Positions 34,117-44,194 are shown, counted from the first letter of the stretch. The stretch: DNA of 64,000 nt from UBA1479 sp040218445 (GCA_040218445.1 JAVJRK010000010.1:124001-188000), one strand, 5' to 3'. Notes: generated by a model not told the origin, from the sequence alone. Numbers and translations are program-made.

Positions 34117-35226
34117 ATGGCTGCCAACAAAAAACTTCTGATGCTGCCCGGTGACGGCATCGGCCCCGAAGTCATGAAACAGGTCCGCACCATCATCGAT
34201 TGGATGGATAAACGCCGCCATGTGTCGTTCGACGTGAACGAAGACGTGGTCGGCGGCGCCGCCATCGACAAGTACGGCCAGCCGTTGGGCGACAACACCC
34301 TGGCCGACGCCATGGGCGTCGACGCCGTGCTGCTGGGGGCGGTCGGTGGGCCCAAATGGGACAACGTTGCGCGTGATCTGCGCCCGGAAATGGGCCTTCT
34401 GACCTTGCGCAAGGAAATGGACCTGTTCGCCAACCTGCGCCCGGCCACGGTCCTGCCGGCCATGGCCAAGGCGTCATCGCTCAAGGAAGAACTGGTGTCC
34501 GGCCTGGACATCCTGATCGTTCGCGAATTGACGGGTGGCGTCTATTTCGGCGAGCCGCGCGGCATCGAGACGCTGGCCGACGGCACGCGCAAGGCCGTCG
34601 ATACCCAGGTCTATTCGGAAGGCGAGATCGAGCGCGTGTGCCGCATTGCCTTTGAGCTGGCCGGCAAACGGTCGGGCAAGCTGCATTCGGTCGAAAAAGC
34701 CAACGTCATGGAAACGGGCGTGCTGTGGCGCGCCGTCGCGACCGAAGTCGGCCAGGACTTCCCCGACATCGAACTGAACCACATGTACGCGGACAACTGC
34801 GCCATGCAATTGGTGCGCTGGCCCAAGCAGTTCGACGTGATGGTGACCGACAACCTGTTCGGCGACATTCTGTCCGATTGTGCGGCCATGCTGACGGGTT
34901 CGCTCGGCATGCTGCCGTCGGCCTCGCTGGGGGCTGCGGACTCGGATGGGCGCCGCAAGGCCCTGTACGAGCCGGTGCACGGTTCCGCCCCCGATATCGC
35001 GGGCCAGGGCATCGCCAATCCGTTGGCCATGATTCAGTCCTTCACCATGTGCCTGAAGTATTCCTTCGACATGGGCGAGGATGCGGACCTGATCGATCAG
35101 GCCTGCAAGAACGTGTTGGACGCCGGCATGCGGACCGCCGACATCATGGAAGACGGCATGACCAAAATCTCGACCACCGACATGGGCGAGAACGTCACCA
35201 AGGAACTGGACAAACTGGCCGCCTAA
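34117..35226 (+). CDS. leuB: 3-isopropylmalate dehydrogenase
   Basis: A 369-residue beta-decarboxylating dehydrogenase: LPGDGIGPEVMKQV at the N-terminus, the substrate loop LRKEMDLFANLRPA, RELTGGVYFGEPRG, and the metal/NAD region VMVTDNLFGDILSDCAAMLTG with GSAPDIAGQGIANPLAMI. It oxidises and decarboxylates 3-isopropylmalate. An AAGGAG site precedes the ATG by 7 nt. Confidence 0.97.
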   Translation: MAANKKLLMLPGDGIGPEVMKQVRTIIDWMDKRRHVSFDVNEDVVGGAAIDKYGQPLGDNTLADAMGVDAVLLGAVGGPKWDNVARDLRPEMGLLTLRKEMDLFANLRPATVLPAMAKASSLKEELVSGLDILIVRELTGGVYFGEPRGIETLADGTRKAVDTQVYSEGEIERVCRIAFELAGKRSGKLHSVEKANVMETGVLWRAVATEVGQDFPDIELNHMYADNCAMQLVRWPKQFDVMVTDNLFGDILSDCAAMLTGSLGMLPSASLGAADSDGRRKALYEPVHGSAPDIAGQGIANPLAMIQSFTMCLKYSFDMGEDADLIDQACKNVLDAGMRTADIMEDGMTKISTTDMGENVTKELDKLAA

Positions 35227-35315
35227 CTGCGCACTAACTGCCCCTGCAGAAGGGTGTCCTTCGTCACAGTCCCAACCGTCATTCCTGGCTATGGTATGAC
35301 CCAATAACATCGGCG

Positions 35316-35344
35316 TTGATGCGTCCACACCCCGGGCGCATCAA
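35316..35344 (+). promoter_or_regulatory. Inverted repeat just upstream of the histidine kinase gene
   Basis: TTGATGCG (35316-35323) and CGCATCAA (35337-35344) form a perfect 8-bp inverted repeat with a 13-nt spacer, ending 17 nt before the kinase ATG. It could be an operator or a 5' UTR hairpin near the ribosome binding site. No regulator is suggested by the neighbourhood. Confidence 0.35.
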
Positions 35345-35361
35345 TACCGAAAGGGTTGAGC

Positions 35362-36909
35362 ATGCGGGATTTTGATGAATTGGATGCCCCGTCGGCAGCA
35401 CCGCTATCGGCCGCCGACATGGGACCGGACTGGCAATCGATCGTCGATGCGATCGACGGATCGATCAGCGTGTTCGATACAGACGACCGTTTGGTCGCCT
35501 GGAACCGTGCGTTCGCGGAAACCGCGGGCCCGCCGGCCGTGGAACTTTACGCCGGCATGCCCCATGTGGATGTGCTTGAAGCCTTTGCCGAACGCGGCGC
35601 CTACGGCCCAGGTGCTCCCCGAACCATCGCCGAGAACCGCATGGTCGAGATTCATGCCAACCGTGACAAACACAAAGGCGAGGAATTCACCCTGGCCAAC
35701 GGCCGTACGGCCAGCCGCGAACGGTATTTTCTGGAAACGGGAGAGCTTGTCTCGTTCACACGGAACATCGACCGGCGCAGAACCGTCGAACAGGAATTGG
35801 CAACGAAATCCGCAATCCTGCAAACCGTATTTGAAACCCTGAGCCAGCCCATCTGCGTATGGGACAGCGGCAAGCGGCTTGTCGCCTGTAACGACAGGTT
35901 CGCTGAACTGACGGGCCAGGACCCGTCGGAAATCGCCATCGGCATGCATTTGCGGGAATTCATCCTATCCTCGGCCCGCAAGGGGTTTCTCGGAAACGGC
36001 GATCCCGTCGCATTGACCGAAGCCCGCTACAATGAATTATGGAGCGATGAGCCGACGCCTCACGAGATCATCCATCGGTCCGACGGGCGCACCTTTGACG
36101 TTTGCCGCGGGCGCCTGCCCGACGGCGGGGCCGTGTCCATCTACAACGACGTAACCGAGCGGGTTCAAACCGCCGAGGAACTCCGCCATGCCAAGGCCGA
36201 GGCGGAAAACGCCAGCGCCGTGAAATCGGACTTCCTCGCCAATATGAGCCACGAATTGCGCACGCCCCTGAACGCCATCATCGGGTTCGCGGAAATGATG
36301 ATGCACAGCCGGTTCGACGACCCCGCGCGCTATCAGGAATATGCCGGCGACATCCGGGGCAGCGCGGAACTGTTGCTGAACATCATCAACGATCTGTTGG
36401 ATTTGTCGCGCATCGAAGCCGGCAAAATGGAATTTCGTCTCAGTACGCTGGATGTGCGTAACTGTGTTGCGACCTGCCTGGACCTGATTCAACGCACCGA
36501 TGGCGCGCAGAACCTGTTGATTGAAAATCTGGTTCCCACCGATTTCCCGGTGGTGCAGCTTGACGAGAACTTCCTGCGCCAGGCCCTTCTCAATCTGTTG
36601 TCCAACGCCGTGAAGGCAACCCCGGACGGCGGGCGCATTACCGTTTCCGCCGACATCACCGCCCCCGGCCGATTTTCCCTATGCGTGAGCGATACGGGCA
36701 TTGGCATGCCGCCGGATATGGTGGAAACCGTATTCAATCCTTATGACGGGTCGGGCAACAGTTATGTCCGCAAGGAAATGGGGACAGGTTTGGGCCTGAG
36801 CATCGTCAAACGCCTGATCAAGATGCTGCGCGGCGACGTCACCATTGAAAGTGCGCCCGGCGACGGCACGGCCGTCCGCCTCAACCTGCCCATCAGTTTC
36901 ACGGACTGA
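35362..36909 (+). CDS. PAS-domain sensor histidine kinase
   Basis: A 515-residue kinase without transmembrane segments: two PAS domains (GSISVFDTDDRLVAWNRAFA about residue 25 on, QPICVWDSGKRLVACNDRFA about 170 on), a coiled linker, the HisKA H-box FLANMSHELRTPLNAIIGF with His about 297, and an HATPase domain with N box LLNLLSNAVKATPDGG, G1 box SDTGIGMPP and G2 box GTGLGLSIVK. The first PAS region resembles the PAS_7 type. It is an orphan kinase; no response regulator lies nearby. An in-frame TTG 6 nt upstream is a less likely start. Confidence 0.9.
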   Translation: MRDFDELDAPSAAPLSAADMGPDWQSIVDAIDGSISVFDTDDRLVAWNRAFAETAGPPAVELYAGMPHVDVLEAFAERGAYGPGAPRTIAENRMVEIHANRDKHKGEEFTLANGRTASRERYFLETGELVSFTRNIDRRRTVEQELATKSAILQTVFETLSQPICVWDSGKRLVACNDRFAELTGQDPSEIAIGMHLREFILSSARKGFLGNGDPVALTEARYNELWSDEPTPHEIIHRSDGRTFDVCRGRLPDGGAVSIYNDVTERVQTAEELRHAKAEAENASAVKSDFLANMSHELRTPLNAIIGFAEMMMHSRFDDPARYQEYAGDIRGSAELLLNIINDLLDLSRIEAGKMEFRLSTLDVRNCVATCLDLIQRTDGAQNLLIENLVPTDFPVVQLDENFLRQALLNLLSNAVKATPDGGRITVSADITAPGRFSLCVSDTGIGMPPDMVETVFNPYDGSGNSYVRKEMGTGLGLSIVKRLIKMLRGDVTIESAPGDGTAVRLNLPISFTD

Positions 36910-37083
36910 ATCCCGACAATAAGGGCCGCTACAGAGCTTTTTTCTTGCGTCCGTGCCCGCTTGGAGGTATTTCAGCGGCCATGAATTTGCATGACGCAAT
37001 CTTGGCCCCGCTTCCCATTACCAAAGGGAAGATTAAAACCGCCACCACGAGGTGACGCGGGTCTGATTGCTTGTGCGATATTA

Positions 37084-37120
37084 GCAAACGGCCCGCGGAT
37101 GCACCCCGCGGGCCGTTTGC
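37084..37120. terminator. Long perfect inverted repeat, probable bidirectional terminator
   Basis: GCAAACGGCCCGCGG (37084-37098) and its exact complement (37106-37120) form a 15-bp stem with a 7-nt loop, between the kinase gene and asd. The T-rich tail is short on both sides, but the stem is very stable and the position fits termination of the kinase transcript. It sits 75 nt upstream of the asd start. No gene was seen in the rest of the 286-nt gap. Confidence 0.55.
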
Positions 37121-37195
37121 GTTATGATACGCGCATCGTTCCGGGTGGTTGCCCAAATCCAAAGGCCCCCTTGGGATGTAAGGAGAGTGAGAACC

Positions 37196-38227
37196 ATGGG
37201 TTACAAAGTTGCCGTCGTCGGCGCCACGGGCAACGTGGGCCGCGAAGTCCTGCAGATCATGGCAGAGCGGGAATTTCCCGCCGATGAGGTCGTGGCACTT
37301 GCCTCGGCCCGTTCCGTCGGACGTGAAATTTCCTATGGCGAGGACCAGGTCCTGAAGGTTCAGAACCTGGAAACCTTCGATTTCCGCGGCACGGACATCG
37401 TGCTGTCCAGCCCGGGCGCCAAGGTTTCGGCCAAGTATTCGCCCATCGCCGCTGAAGCCGGTGCCGTCGTGGTCGACAACACCAGCCATTTCCGCATGGA
37501 CCCGGACGTGCCCCTGGTCGTGCCCGAGGTCAATCCCCATGCCCTGGCTGGCTATGCCAAGCGCAACATCATCGCCAACCCAAACTGTTCGACCATCCAG
37601 ATGGTCGCGGCGCTGAAGCCCCTGCACGACCTGCAGCCGATCAAGCGGGTCGTTGTGTCGACCTATCAATCTGTGTCGGGCGGCGGCAAGGAAGCCATGG
37701 ACGAGCTGTTCAATCAGACGCGCGGCATCTATTCAAACGAGCCGTTCCACAAGTACCAGACCAAGTTCACCAAGCAGATCGCCTTCAACGTCATCCCACA
37801 CATCGACGTGTTCATGGACGACGGATCGACCAAGGAAGAATGGAAGATGGTGGCCGAGACCAAGAAGATCCTGGATCCGGATATCGCCGTCCATGCGACC
37901 TGCGTGCGGGTGCCGGTGTTCGTCGGCCATGCCGAAGCCGTGAACGTGGAATTCGAATTTCCCGTGACCGAGGACGAGGCCCGCAAGGCTTTGCGCAAGG
38001 CGCCAGGCGTGTCCGTCGTCGACCACCGCGCTGACGAAGGCTACGTGACGCCGGTCGAATGTGCGGGCGAGGATGCGGTCTACGTGTCGCGCCTGCGCAA
38101 GGACCCGACCATCGAACACGGTCTGTCGTTCTGGTGCGTGTCCGACAATCTGCGCAAGGGCGCAGCCCTCAACACGGTGCAGATCGCCGAGGAATTGATC
38201 CGCTCCTACATGAAAAAGGCGGCATAA
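37196..38227 (+). CDS. asd: Aspartate-semialdehyde dehydrogenase
   Basis: A 343-residue protein starting MGYKVAVVGATGNVGREVLQ, with the catalytic cysteine about 131 in NPNCSTIQM and the family motifs STYQSVSGGGKEAMDEL and HATCVRVPVFVGHAEAVNVE. It reduces aspartyl phosphate to the semialdehyde, leading to DAP/lysine, threonine and methionine. AAGGAGAG precedes the ATG. The extension to 37124 is rejected. It is followed after 5 nt by a cytochrome c gene, an unusual neighbour. Confidence 0.97.
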   Translation: MGYKVAVVGATGNVGREVLQIMAEREFPADEVVALASARSVGREISYGEDQVLKVQNLETFDFRGTDIVLSSPGAKVSAKYSPIAAEAGAVVVDNTSHFRMDPDVPLVVPEVNPHALAGYAKRNIIANPNCSTIQMVAALKPLHDLQPIKRVVVSTYQSVSGGGKEAMDELFNQTRGIYSNEPFHKYQTKFTKQIAFNVIPHIDVFMDDGSTKEEWKMVAETKKILDPDIAVHATCVRVPVFVGHAEAVNVEFEFPVTEDEARKALRKAPGVSVVDHRADEGYVTPVECAGEDAVYVSRLRKDPTIEHGLSFWCVSDNLRKGAALNTVQIAEELIRSYMKKAA

Positions 38228-38232
38228 AAGAC

Positions 38233-38742
38233 ATGACACAGGCGACGCAGACCGCACCGGATCGAAGCCGCGTGGGCCAATGGATCGGCCTGGGCGTGAT
38301 CGCAATCTGCGTCGCCCTTGTCGGCTATATCGCCGTCAACCGGCCGGCGGAACAAAGCCTGGCGGCGATCGAAAACCAGAAGCAGGTAGAAGTGGGCCAG
38401 CTTGTCTATCAGCAGAACTGCATGGGCTGCCATGGGGTCAAGCTGAAAGGCATGCCCAGTTGGGAAGTCGCCACGCGCAAGCAGGCCGGCATTCCGCTGT
38501 CCGCCGACGGCACGACCTGGCACATGTCGGACAAGCAGATTTTCGCGTCCATCGCCACCGGCGAGCGCGTCAAAGGCGGCAAGACCGAACAGATTCACGA
38601 TACGGCGTTTCAGCAGCGCCTGACGGAAAAGGAAATCTGGGGCCTGATCGCCTATTTCAAGACCACCTGGACCGCCCGACAGATCGAATCCCAGAAGGAA
38701 ACGAGCCTGCGTGAACGGCCCGCCGCCCCCGCCCCGAAATGA
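38233..38742 (+). CDS. Membrane-anchored cytochrome c
   Basis: A 169-residue protein with an N-terminal uncleaved anchor (WIGLGVIAICVALVGYIAV) and one c-type heme site, CMGCH, at about residues 63-67. The C-terminal part LTEKEIWGLIAYFKTTWT is the last helix of class I cytochromes c. It would be matured by the ccm system of this window and sit on the periplasmic side. It overlaps the multicopper oxidase gene by 4 nt, suggesting an electron donor or acceptor for that enzyme. The longer frame from 38059 lies within asd and is rejected. Confidence 0.85.
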   Translation: MTQATQTAPDRSRVGQWIGLGVIAICVALVGYIAVNRPAEQSLAAIENQKQVEVGQLVYQQNCMGCHGVKLKGMPSWEVATRKQAGIPLSADGTTWHMSDKQIFASIATGERVKGGKTEQIHDTAFQQRLTEKEIWGLIAYFKTTWTARQIESQKETSLRERPAAPAPK

Positions 38743-40193
38743 CGAACCGGCCGGTCCCCAGACGGAAAGTTCTGGCCGGGATCGGCGCCGGCCTGGGGGC
38801 CGTTCTGACATCCATTGCTTTGCCGCCGCTGACGCGCGCATCCGCCGCCGTCCGCGAATACAAATTACGGACCGCCCCCGCGACCGCAAGGTTGATCGGG
38901 GCCGAAGAACCGCAAACGGCAATCTGGGCCTATAACGGAAAAACACCGGGGCCGGTGATCCGCGCGCGCAGGGGCGAACGCATCCGCGTTCTGTTCGAAA
39001 ACGCCCTGGAACAACCCACCACGGTGCATTGGCACGGCATCCGCCTGCCCAACGCCATGGACGGCGTGCCTTTTCTGACCCAGCCGCCGGTCAACCTCGG
39101 TGAAACCTTCGTGTACGAATTCGATGCCGAGGACGCCGGAACCTTCTGGTACCACCCGCATTTCAATTCATCGGAACAGGTCGCCATGGGCCTGGCCGGC
39201 CCGTTGATCATCGACGAGCCCGACGCCCCCGATGTGGACCGCGATGTTATATGGGTGATCGACGACTGGCGTTTGACCGAAAAAGGCGAGATCGCGTCTT
39301 TCGACCGGCCGTTCCATGACATGTCCCACGGCGGCCGGTTCGGCAATACGGTCACGGTCAACGGCCAGATTGCCGAGGCTGTGCCCGTCACAGCCGGCGA
39401 GCGTATCCGCCTGCGCCTGATTAACACGGCCAATGCGCGGATTTTCAGGCTAAGCTTCAAGGGCCATCGGCCCTGGCTGGCCGCAATCGACGGTCATGCG
39501 ATCCCACCCCGCCGTTTCGACGAGGGCCAGTTGATCATCGCCCCCGGATCCCGCGCCGACCTGATCATCGATATGGACGGCACCCCGAGCGAACGGTATT
39601 CGGTGATTGACAATTCACCCGAAGGCATCCGCTACCGCTTGGCCGACTTGGCCTATGGTTCGGCGCCGGCATCTGCCCGGACCGAACGACCCGCACCGAT
39701 CGCCTGGGCACCCAATCCCCTACCCGAACCCGACATGGCCAACCCGACCCGCCTAAACCTGGACATGGAAGGTGGCGCCATGGGCGGGTTACAAACCGCA
39801 ATGCTGAAAGGCCAGGCCTTGAGCGGACGGGAATTGGCGCTGCAGCACGGCATGTTCTGGTCATTCAACGGTGTGGTCCATCCGCCCATGAAGTACGGCG
39901 AAACCCATCACCATCCCATGTTCACCTTCAAGAAGGGTGAGACGGTCGTCCTCGCCATCCGCAACAAGACCGCCTTCGCCCATCCCATTCATCTGCACGG
40001 CCATACCTTCCGCGTGCTGACGCGAAACGGCAAACCGGCCAAGGATCGGCCCTGGCAGGACACGGTTCTGCTGCCCGTTGATGGAGAGGCCGAAATTGCC
40101 TTCGTCGCCGACAACCCGGGCGACTGGATGCTCCATTGCCATATTATGGAGCACCAGAAATCGGGGATGATGGGTTACTTCAAGGTCACCTAG
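38739..40193 (+). CDS. Multicopper oxidase (Tat-exported, CotA/CopA/FtsP type)
   Basis: A 484-residue protein with a twin-arginine signal (PRRKVLAGIGAGLGAVL). Copper ligand motifs are all present: HWHGIRLPN, FWYHPHFNS, HPIHLHGHTFRVL and HCHIMEHQKSGMM, giving type 1, 2 and 3 sites; the Met after the last motif is an axial type 1 ligand. It oxidises a substrate or metal ion and reduces oxygen to water. An adjacent cytochrome c suggests it may exchange electrons with a heme protein, which is not typical. The substrate is unknown. Confidence 0.88.
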   Translation: MTNRPVPRRKVLAGIGAGLGAVLTSIALPPLTRASAAVREYKLRTAPATARLIGAEEPQTAIWAYNGKTPGPVIRARRGERIRVLFENALEQPTTVHWHGIRLPNAMDGVPFLTQPPVNLGETFVYEFDAEDAGTFWYHPHFNSSEQVAMGLAGPLIIDEPDAPDVDRDVIWVIDDWRLTEKGEIASFDRPFHDMSHGGRFGNTVTVNGQIAEAVPVTAGERIRLRLINTANARIFRLSFKGHRPWLAAIDGHAIPPRRFDEGQLIIAPGSRADLIIDMDGTPSERYSVIDNSPEGIRYRLADLAYGSAPASARTERPAPIAWAPNPLPEPDMANPTRLNLDMEGGAMGGLQTAMLKGQALSGRELALQHGMFWSFNGVVHPPMKYGETHHHPMFTFKKGETVVLAIRNKTAFAHPIHLHGHTFRVLTRNGKPAKDRPWQDTVLLPVDGEAEIAFVADNPGDWMLHCHIMEHQKSGMMGYFKVT

Positions 40194-40316
40194 GCGGAAA
40201 CGGCGCTGTGCCCCCTGTCTCCACTTTCCGGTTTACCGAAAACCGCTATGATCGCGCCTTGACCGGGCGGCATCTTCTGATCGGTCTGTAACCACAAACA
40301 GCGACACGGGACGGTC

Positions 40317-43094
40317 ATGACGGCAAACATCGATTTGACGGCGGAAGCCGAGGACATCGCGAAGGACCAGCCGCTGATCGAAGACATCCGGCTGCTCGGC
40401 CGGCTGCTCGGAGAGACCGTGAAGGCGCAGCAAGGCGACGGGGTGTTCGAGCTGATCGAAACCATCCGCCGCATGTCCGTGCAGTTCCACCGCGAGGACG
40501 ACCTGTCGGCGCGGCAGGCGCTGGAAGACATCCTCCGCGCCCTTGATCCCGCATTGGCGGTCCAGGTCATCCGCGCCTTCAGTTATTTTTCCCATCTGGC
40601 AAACATCGCCGAGGATCATCACCACGTGCGGCGCACCCGCCACCACGCCATCGCCGGATCGAAGCCCCGGCGGGGAACCATCGCCGACGCTTTAGACCGG
40701 GCCTTCGGCGACGGCCTTTCCCCGGCTGCGGTTCAAGCGTTCTTCAACAGCGCCCAGATCAGCCCCGTGCTGACGGCGCACCCGACCGAAGTACGTCGGC
40801 AAAGCATGATGCACCGCGAGATCGCCATCGCCGACCTGATCGCGCGGCGCGAGCGCACCGACCTGACGCCCGATGAACATCGCGAGATCGAAGACCGCCT
40901 GGCCCGGGCCGTTCTGGTGCTGTGGCAGACCAACCTGCTGCGCCAGACGCGCCTGGACGTCATGGACGAAGTCACCAACGGCCTGACCTACTTCGACCAT
41001 ACCTTTTTCACCGAACTGCCGCGCCTGTTCGCGGAGGTCGAGGACCGCCTTGCCGCGGCCGGCGCCGATACGGACACGGCGGCCCTGCCGTCGTTCCTGA
41101 TGATCGGCAGTTGGATCGGCGGCGACCGGGACGGCAATCCCTTCGTCGATGCCGACGTCCTGCAGGGCACCCTGCGCCGGCACAGCGAGAAGGCGCTGAC
41201 CTTCTATCTGCAGGAGGTTCACAAGCTCGGACAGGAACTCCCCCTGTCCTCGCTGATCGTGAACGTGTCGCCGGCCCTTGCGGAATTCGCCGCCGGGTCG
41301 CCGGACACTTCGCCGCACCGCAACGCGGAACCCTATCGCCGGGCGCTCAGCCGTATTTACGCCCGCCTGGCCGCGACGCAACAGAACCTGAACGGAACCG
41401 CCCCGGCGCGCGCGCCGCTGGGCGAGGCGGCACCCTACGGCAACGCCCGCGAGTTGGGCGACGACCTGCGGATACTTCACGACTCCCTGGCGCAGAACGG
41501 CTCCCTCGCGCTGACCAAGGGCCGGTTACGCCATCTGCGCCGGGCTGTCGACTGTTTCGGATTCCACCTTGCCCGCCTTGACCTGCGGCAAGGATCGGAC
41601 GTGCACAACGCAACCTTGGCGGAACTACTGGACGTGGCGGAGCCCGGCGCCGGCTACCTGGACATGGACGAAATGGCGCGGCGCGATCTTCTCGGCGCCG
41701 AACTGCTGAGCCGACGCCCCCTGATCGTCCCGCGCCACGCCTATTCCGAAACGACGGCGAAGGAACTGGCCGTCCTGCGGACGGCGCGCGACGGGTTGGA
41801 CAAATACGGCGCAGATGCCATCCGCACTGCCATCGTGTCCAACACCCGGGAAGCCTCCGACATCCTGTGCCTGGCGGTCTTGTTGAAGGAAGCCGGGCTG
41901 ATCGACGAAACGGGGCAAAGCAGCCTCAACCTGGTGCCTTTGTTCGAAACCATCGACGATCTGCGCCGTTCGGTCGAAATCATGGACGCCCTGCTGTCCA
42001 CACCCGCCTACCGCCGCCTGGTCGACAGCCGCGACGGGCTGCAGGAAATCATGCTGGGCTATTCCGACAGCAACAAGGACGGCGGCTACGTCACCTCGGG
42101 GTGGGAGTTGTACAAGGCAGAGACGGGCCTGGTTGATCTGTGCCGGCGCCATGGCGTCAAGCTGCGCCTGTTCCATGGCCGGGGCGGGTCCGTCGGGCGC
42201 GGCGGCGGTCCCAGCTTCGACGCCATCCTGGCGCAGCCGGCGGGTGCGGTCGATGGCCAGATCCGCCTGACCGAACAGGGCGAAATCATCTCGTCCAAAT
42301 ACACCAACCCGGAGGTCGGCCGGCGCAATCTGGAAATTCACGTCGCGGCGACGCTCGAGGCATCGCTGCTGCATCCCTCCGACGGCCCCGTGCCCGAGGC
42401 ATTCACCGGCGCCATGGACCGGCTATCGGATCTGGCTTTCCGCGCCTACCGCGACCTGGTGTTCGAAACACCCGGGTTCAACGATTACTTCCGCGCTTCG
42501 ACCGTCATCGACGAGATTTCGACCCTGAACATCGGATCGCGGCCGGCATCGCGCAAGGCGTCCGGGCAGATCACCGACCTGCGCGCCATCCCCTGGGTGT
42601 TCAGTTGGTCGCAATGCCGGATCATGCTGCCGGGATGGTACGGGTTCGGGGCGGCCGTTCAGGCCTGGCGGGACGAAGCGGGCGACGGCGCCCTTGACCT
42701 GCTGCGCCAAATGCACCGCGACTGGCCGTTCTTTGCCACATTGCTGTCGAACATGGACATGGTGCTGGCCAAGTCGAACATGGCGATCGCCTCGCGCTAT
42801 GCGGATCTGCTTTCGGACAAGACCCTGCGCGAGACCATTTTCAACCGCATCCGCGAGGAACGCATCGCGACCATCACCGCGCTGTTCGAGATCACCGGCA
42901 ACGACCGGCTGCTCGCCTGCAACGCGCTTCTCGCCCGGTCGATCGAAAACCGATTTCCCTACATCGACCCGCTGAACCACCTGCAGGTCGATCTGCTGCG
43001 CGCCCATCGGGGCGGCGCCGACGACCCCAAGGTGCTGCGCGGCCTGCTGCTTTCCATCAACGGTATTTCGGCAGGCTTGCGCAACAGCGGGTAA
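40317..43094 (+). CDS. ppc: Phosphoenolpyruvate carboxylase
   Basis: A 925-residue enzyme with the catalytic histidine about 155 in LTAHPTEVRRQS, the region GSWIGGDRDGNPFV, the second active-site signature MLGYSDSNKDGGY, and the glycine-rich loop FHGRGGSVGRGGGP. It ends LRNSG where most PEPCs end RNTG. It carboxylates PEP to oxaloacetate to refill the TCA cycle. With mch and the lyase further along it fits C2/C3 assimilation. It is convergent with the BNR pseudogene, with a small hairpin (43095-43109) between them. Confidence 0.96.
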   Translation: MTANIDLTAEAEDIAKDQPLIEDIRLLGRLLGETVKAQQGDGVFELIETIRRMSVQFHREDDLSARQALEDILRALDPALAVQVIRAFSYFSHLANIAEDHHHVRRTRHHAIAGSKPRRGTIADALDRAFGDGLSPAAVQAFFNSAQISPVLTAHPTEVRRQSMMHREIAIADLIARRERTDLTPDEHREIEDRLARAVLVLWQTNLLRQTRLDVMDEVTNGLTYFDHTFFTELPRLFAEVEDRLAAAGADTDTAALPSFLMIGSWIGGDRDGNPFVDADVLQGTLRRHSEKALTFYLQEVHKLGQELPLSSLIVNVSPALAEFAAGSPDTSPHRNAEPYRRALSRIYARLAATQQNLNGTAPARAPLGEAAPYGNARELGDDLRILHDSLAQNGSLALTKGRLRHLRRAVDCFGFHLARLDLRQGSDVHNATLAELLDVAEPGAGYLDMDEMARRDLLGAELLSRRPLIVPRHAYSETTAKELAVLRTARDGLDKYGADAIRTAIVSNTREASDILCLAVLLKEAGLIDETGQSSLNLVPLFETIDDLRRSVEIMDALLSTPAYRRLVDSRDGLQEIMLGYSDSNKDGGYVTSGWELYKAETGLVDLCRRHGVKLRLFHGRGGSVGRGGGPSFDAILAQPAGAVDGQIRLTEQGEIISSKYTNPEVGRRNLEIHVAATLEASLLHPSDGPVPEAFTGAMDRLSDLAFRAYRDLVFETPGFNDYFRASTVIDEISTLNIGSRPASRKASGQITDLRAIPWVFSWSQCRIMLPGWYGFGAAVQAWRDEAGDGALDLLRQMHRDWPFFATLLSNMDMVLAKSNMAIASRYADLLSDKTLRETIFNRIREERIATITALFEITGNDRLLACNALLARSIENRFPYIDPLNHLQVDLLRAHRGGADDPKVLRGLLLSINGISAGLRNSG

Positions 43095-43110
43095 CCCCGC
43101 GGCCCGGGGA

Positions 43111-44194
43111 TCAGGCGAATTTCACGGCCGCAATCGGCGGCAGGCGTGCGTCCAGCGCCTGCCAGCTGTCGCCCGCATCTTCCGAAATCCAGAACCCGCC
43201 CGAGGTTGAGCCAAAGGCCAACCGTTCGCCCGTTTCATCGACTGCCAATGCGTGGCGGTAGACCAGATCATAGGCGTGTTTGCCCGGCAGGCCCTTGTCC
43301 AAAACCTCGAAGGACTTGCTTGCCGCCGTCGCGGGTGCGCGACACCACGACCTTGCCGTCCACCGGGATGCGCCGCTCGTCCTTTTCCGCCGGTACGAAC
43401 CAGGCGGTTTCCGGATCCGTCGGATGAGCGACCACGGCAAATCCGAAGCCCGAGGGCCGGGCTGCATCAACCTTGACCCAGTTCTCGCCCGCATCCACAG
43501 ATCGAAAGATCGCGCTGTGATGCTGACACCACATGACGTCGGGATGGGCCGGGCATTGCGCCAGTTGGTGAATGTCCTGGGGGATGGAATCGCCCTGTTG
43601 GTCGGGCGGCATGTAGTCGTTGACCATACCCTTGTTGATGACGTTCCAGGTCGCCCCTTCGTCGCGGGTTGCCCAGACACCACCCGTGGACACGCCGACG
43701 GTGATATGGGCCGGGTCGCGCGGATCGACCAAAACGGAAGACAATCCCGGCTGCTCCCCGCCGGCGACGCCGAACCATTGCTTGCGCCCGGGATGCAGCC
43801 AAAGCGTATCAACCAGGGACCAGGTTTCGCCCCTATCGTCGGAACGGAACAAGCCGCCCGGCATGGTTCCGGCGTAGATGCGGCCCGGCACGCCGCCCGG
43901 CGTGAAATTCCAGATGCGGCCCAGCGTCCAAGGGTGCGGATCGTCTTCGGCGTCCTCCGGTTTTTCCGGGAAGGCCGGCATGGCCATTTCCGCCCATTTT
44001 CCCGCCTTGTCCCGACGCCACAGCTTGGGCCCGAAATGGCCCAGGTCGGGTGCCGCCAGGGTCATGCCGTCCACCGTAAGAACGGCCGAGATCGGATCGC
44101 CCAGGAAATGAACGCCAGATACGTCCTATCCGCTTTTCCCACGGGTGATTTCAAACAGTCCCTTGCGGGTTGCCACCTGCAGCAGATTACTCAT
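43111..44194 (-). pseudogene. BNR/sialidase-like beta-propeller protein, broken by a nonsense codon and a 4-bp duplication
   Basis: The gene starts at ATG 44194 (MSNLLQVATRKGLFEI). Codon 23 or so is TAG (near 44126) in the context KSG-stop-DVSGVHFLGDP, where relatives would be expected to have Trp. The frame then stays open through repeated BNR/Asp-box blocks (RSDDRGETWSLVD, TRDEGATWNVINK, RSVDAGENWVKVD) until about 43318, where CAAG is duplicated in tandem; after it the correct sequence continues in another frame (SFEVLDKGLPGKHAYD, then WISEDAGDSWQALDARLP). Removing 4 nt makes the whole 1080 nt, an exact 360 codons. Last gene of the ArsR-SRPBCC operon. Function of the intact family is uncertain (glycosidase-like propeller). 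Confidence 0.8.
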
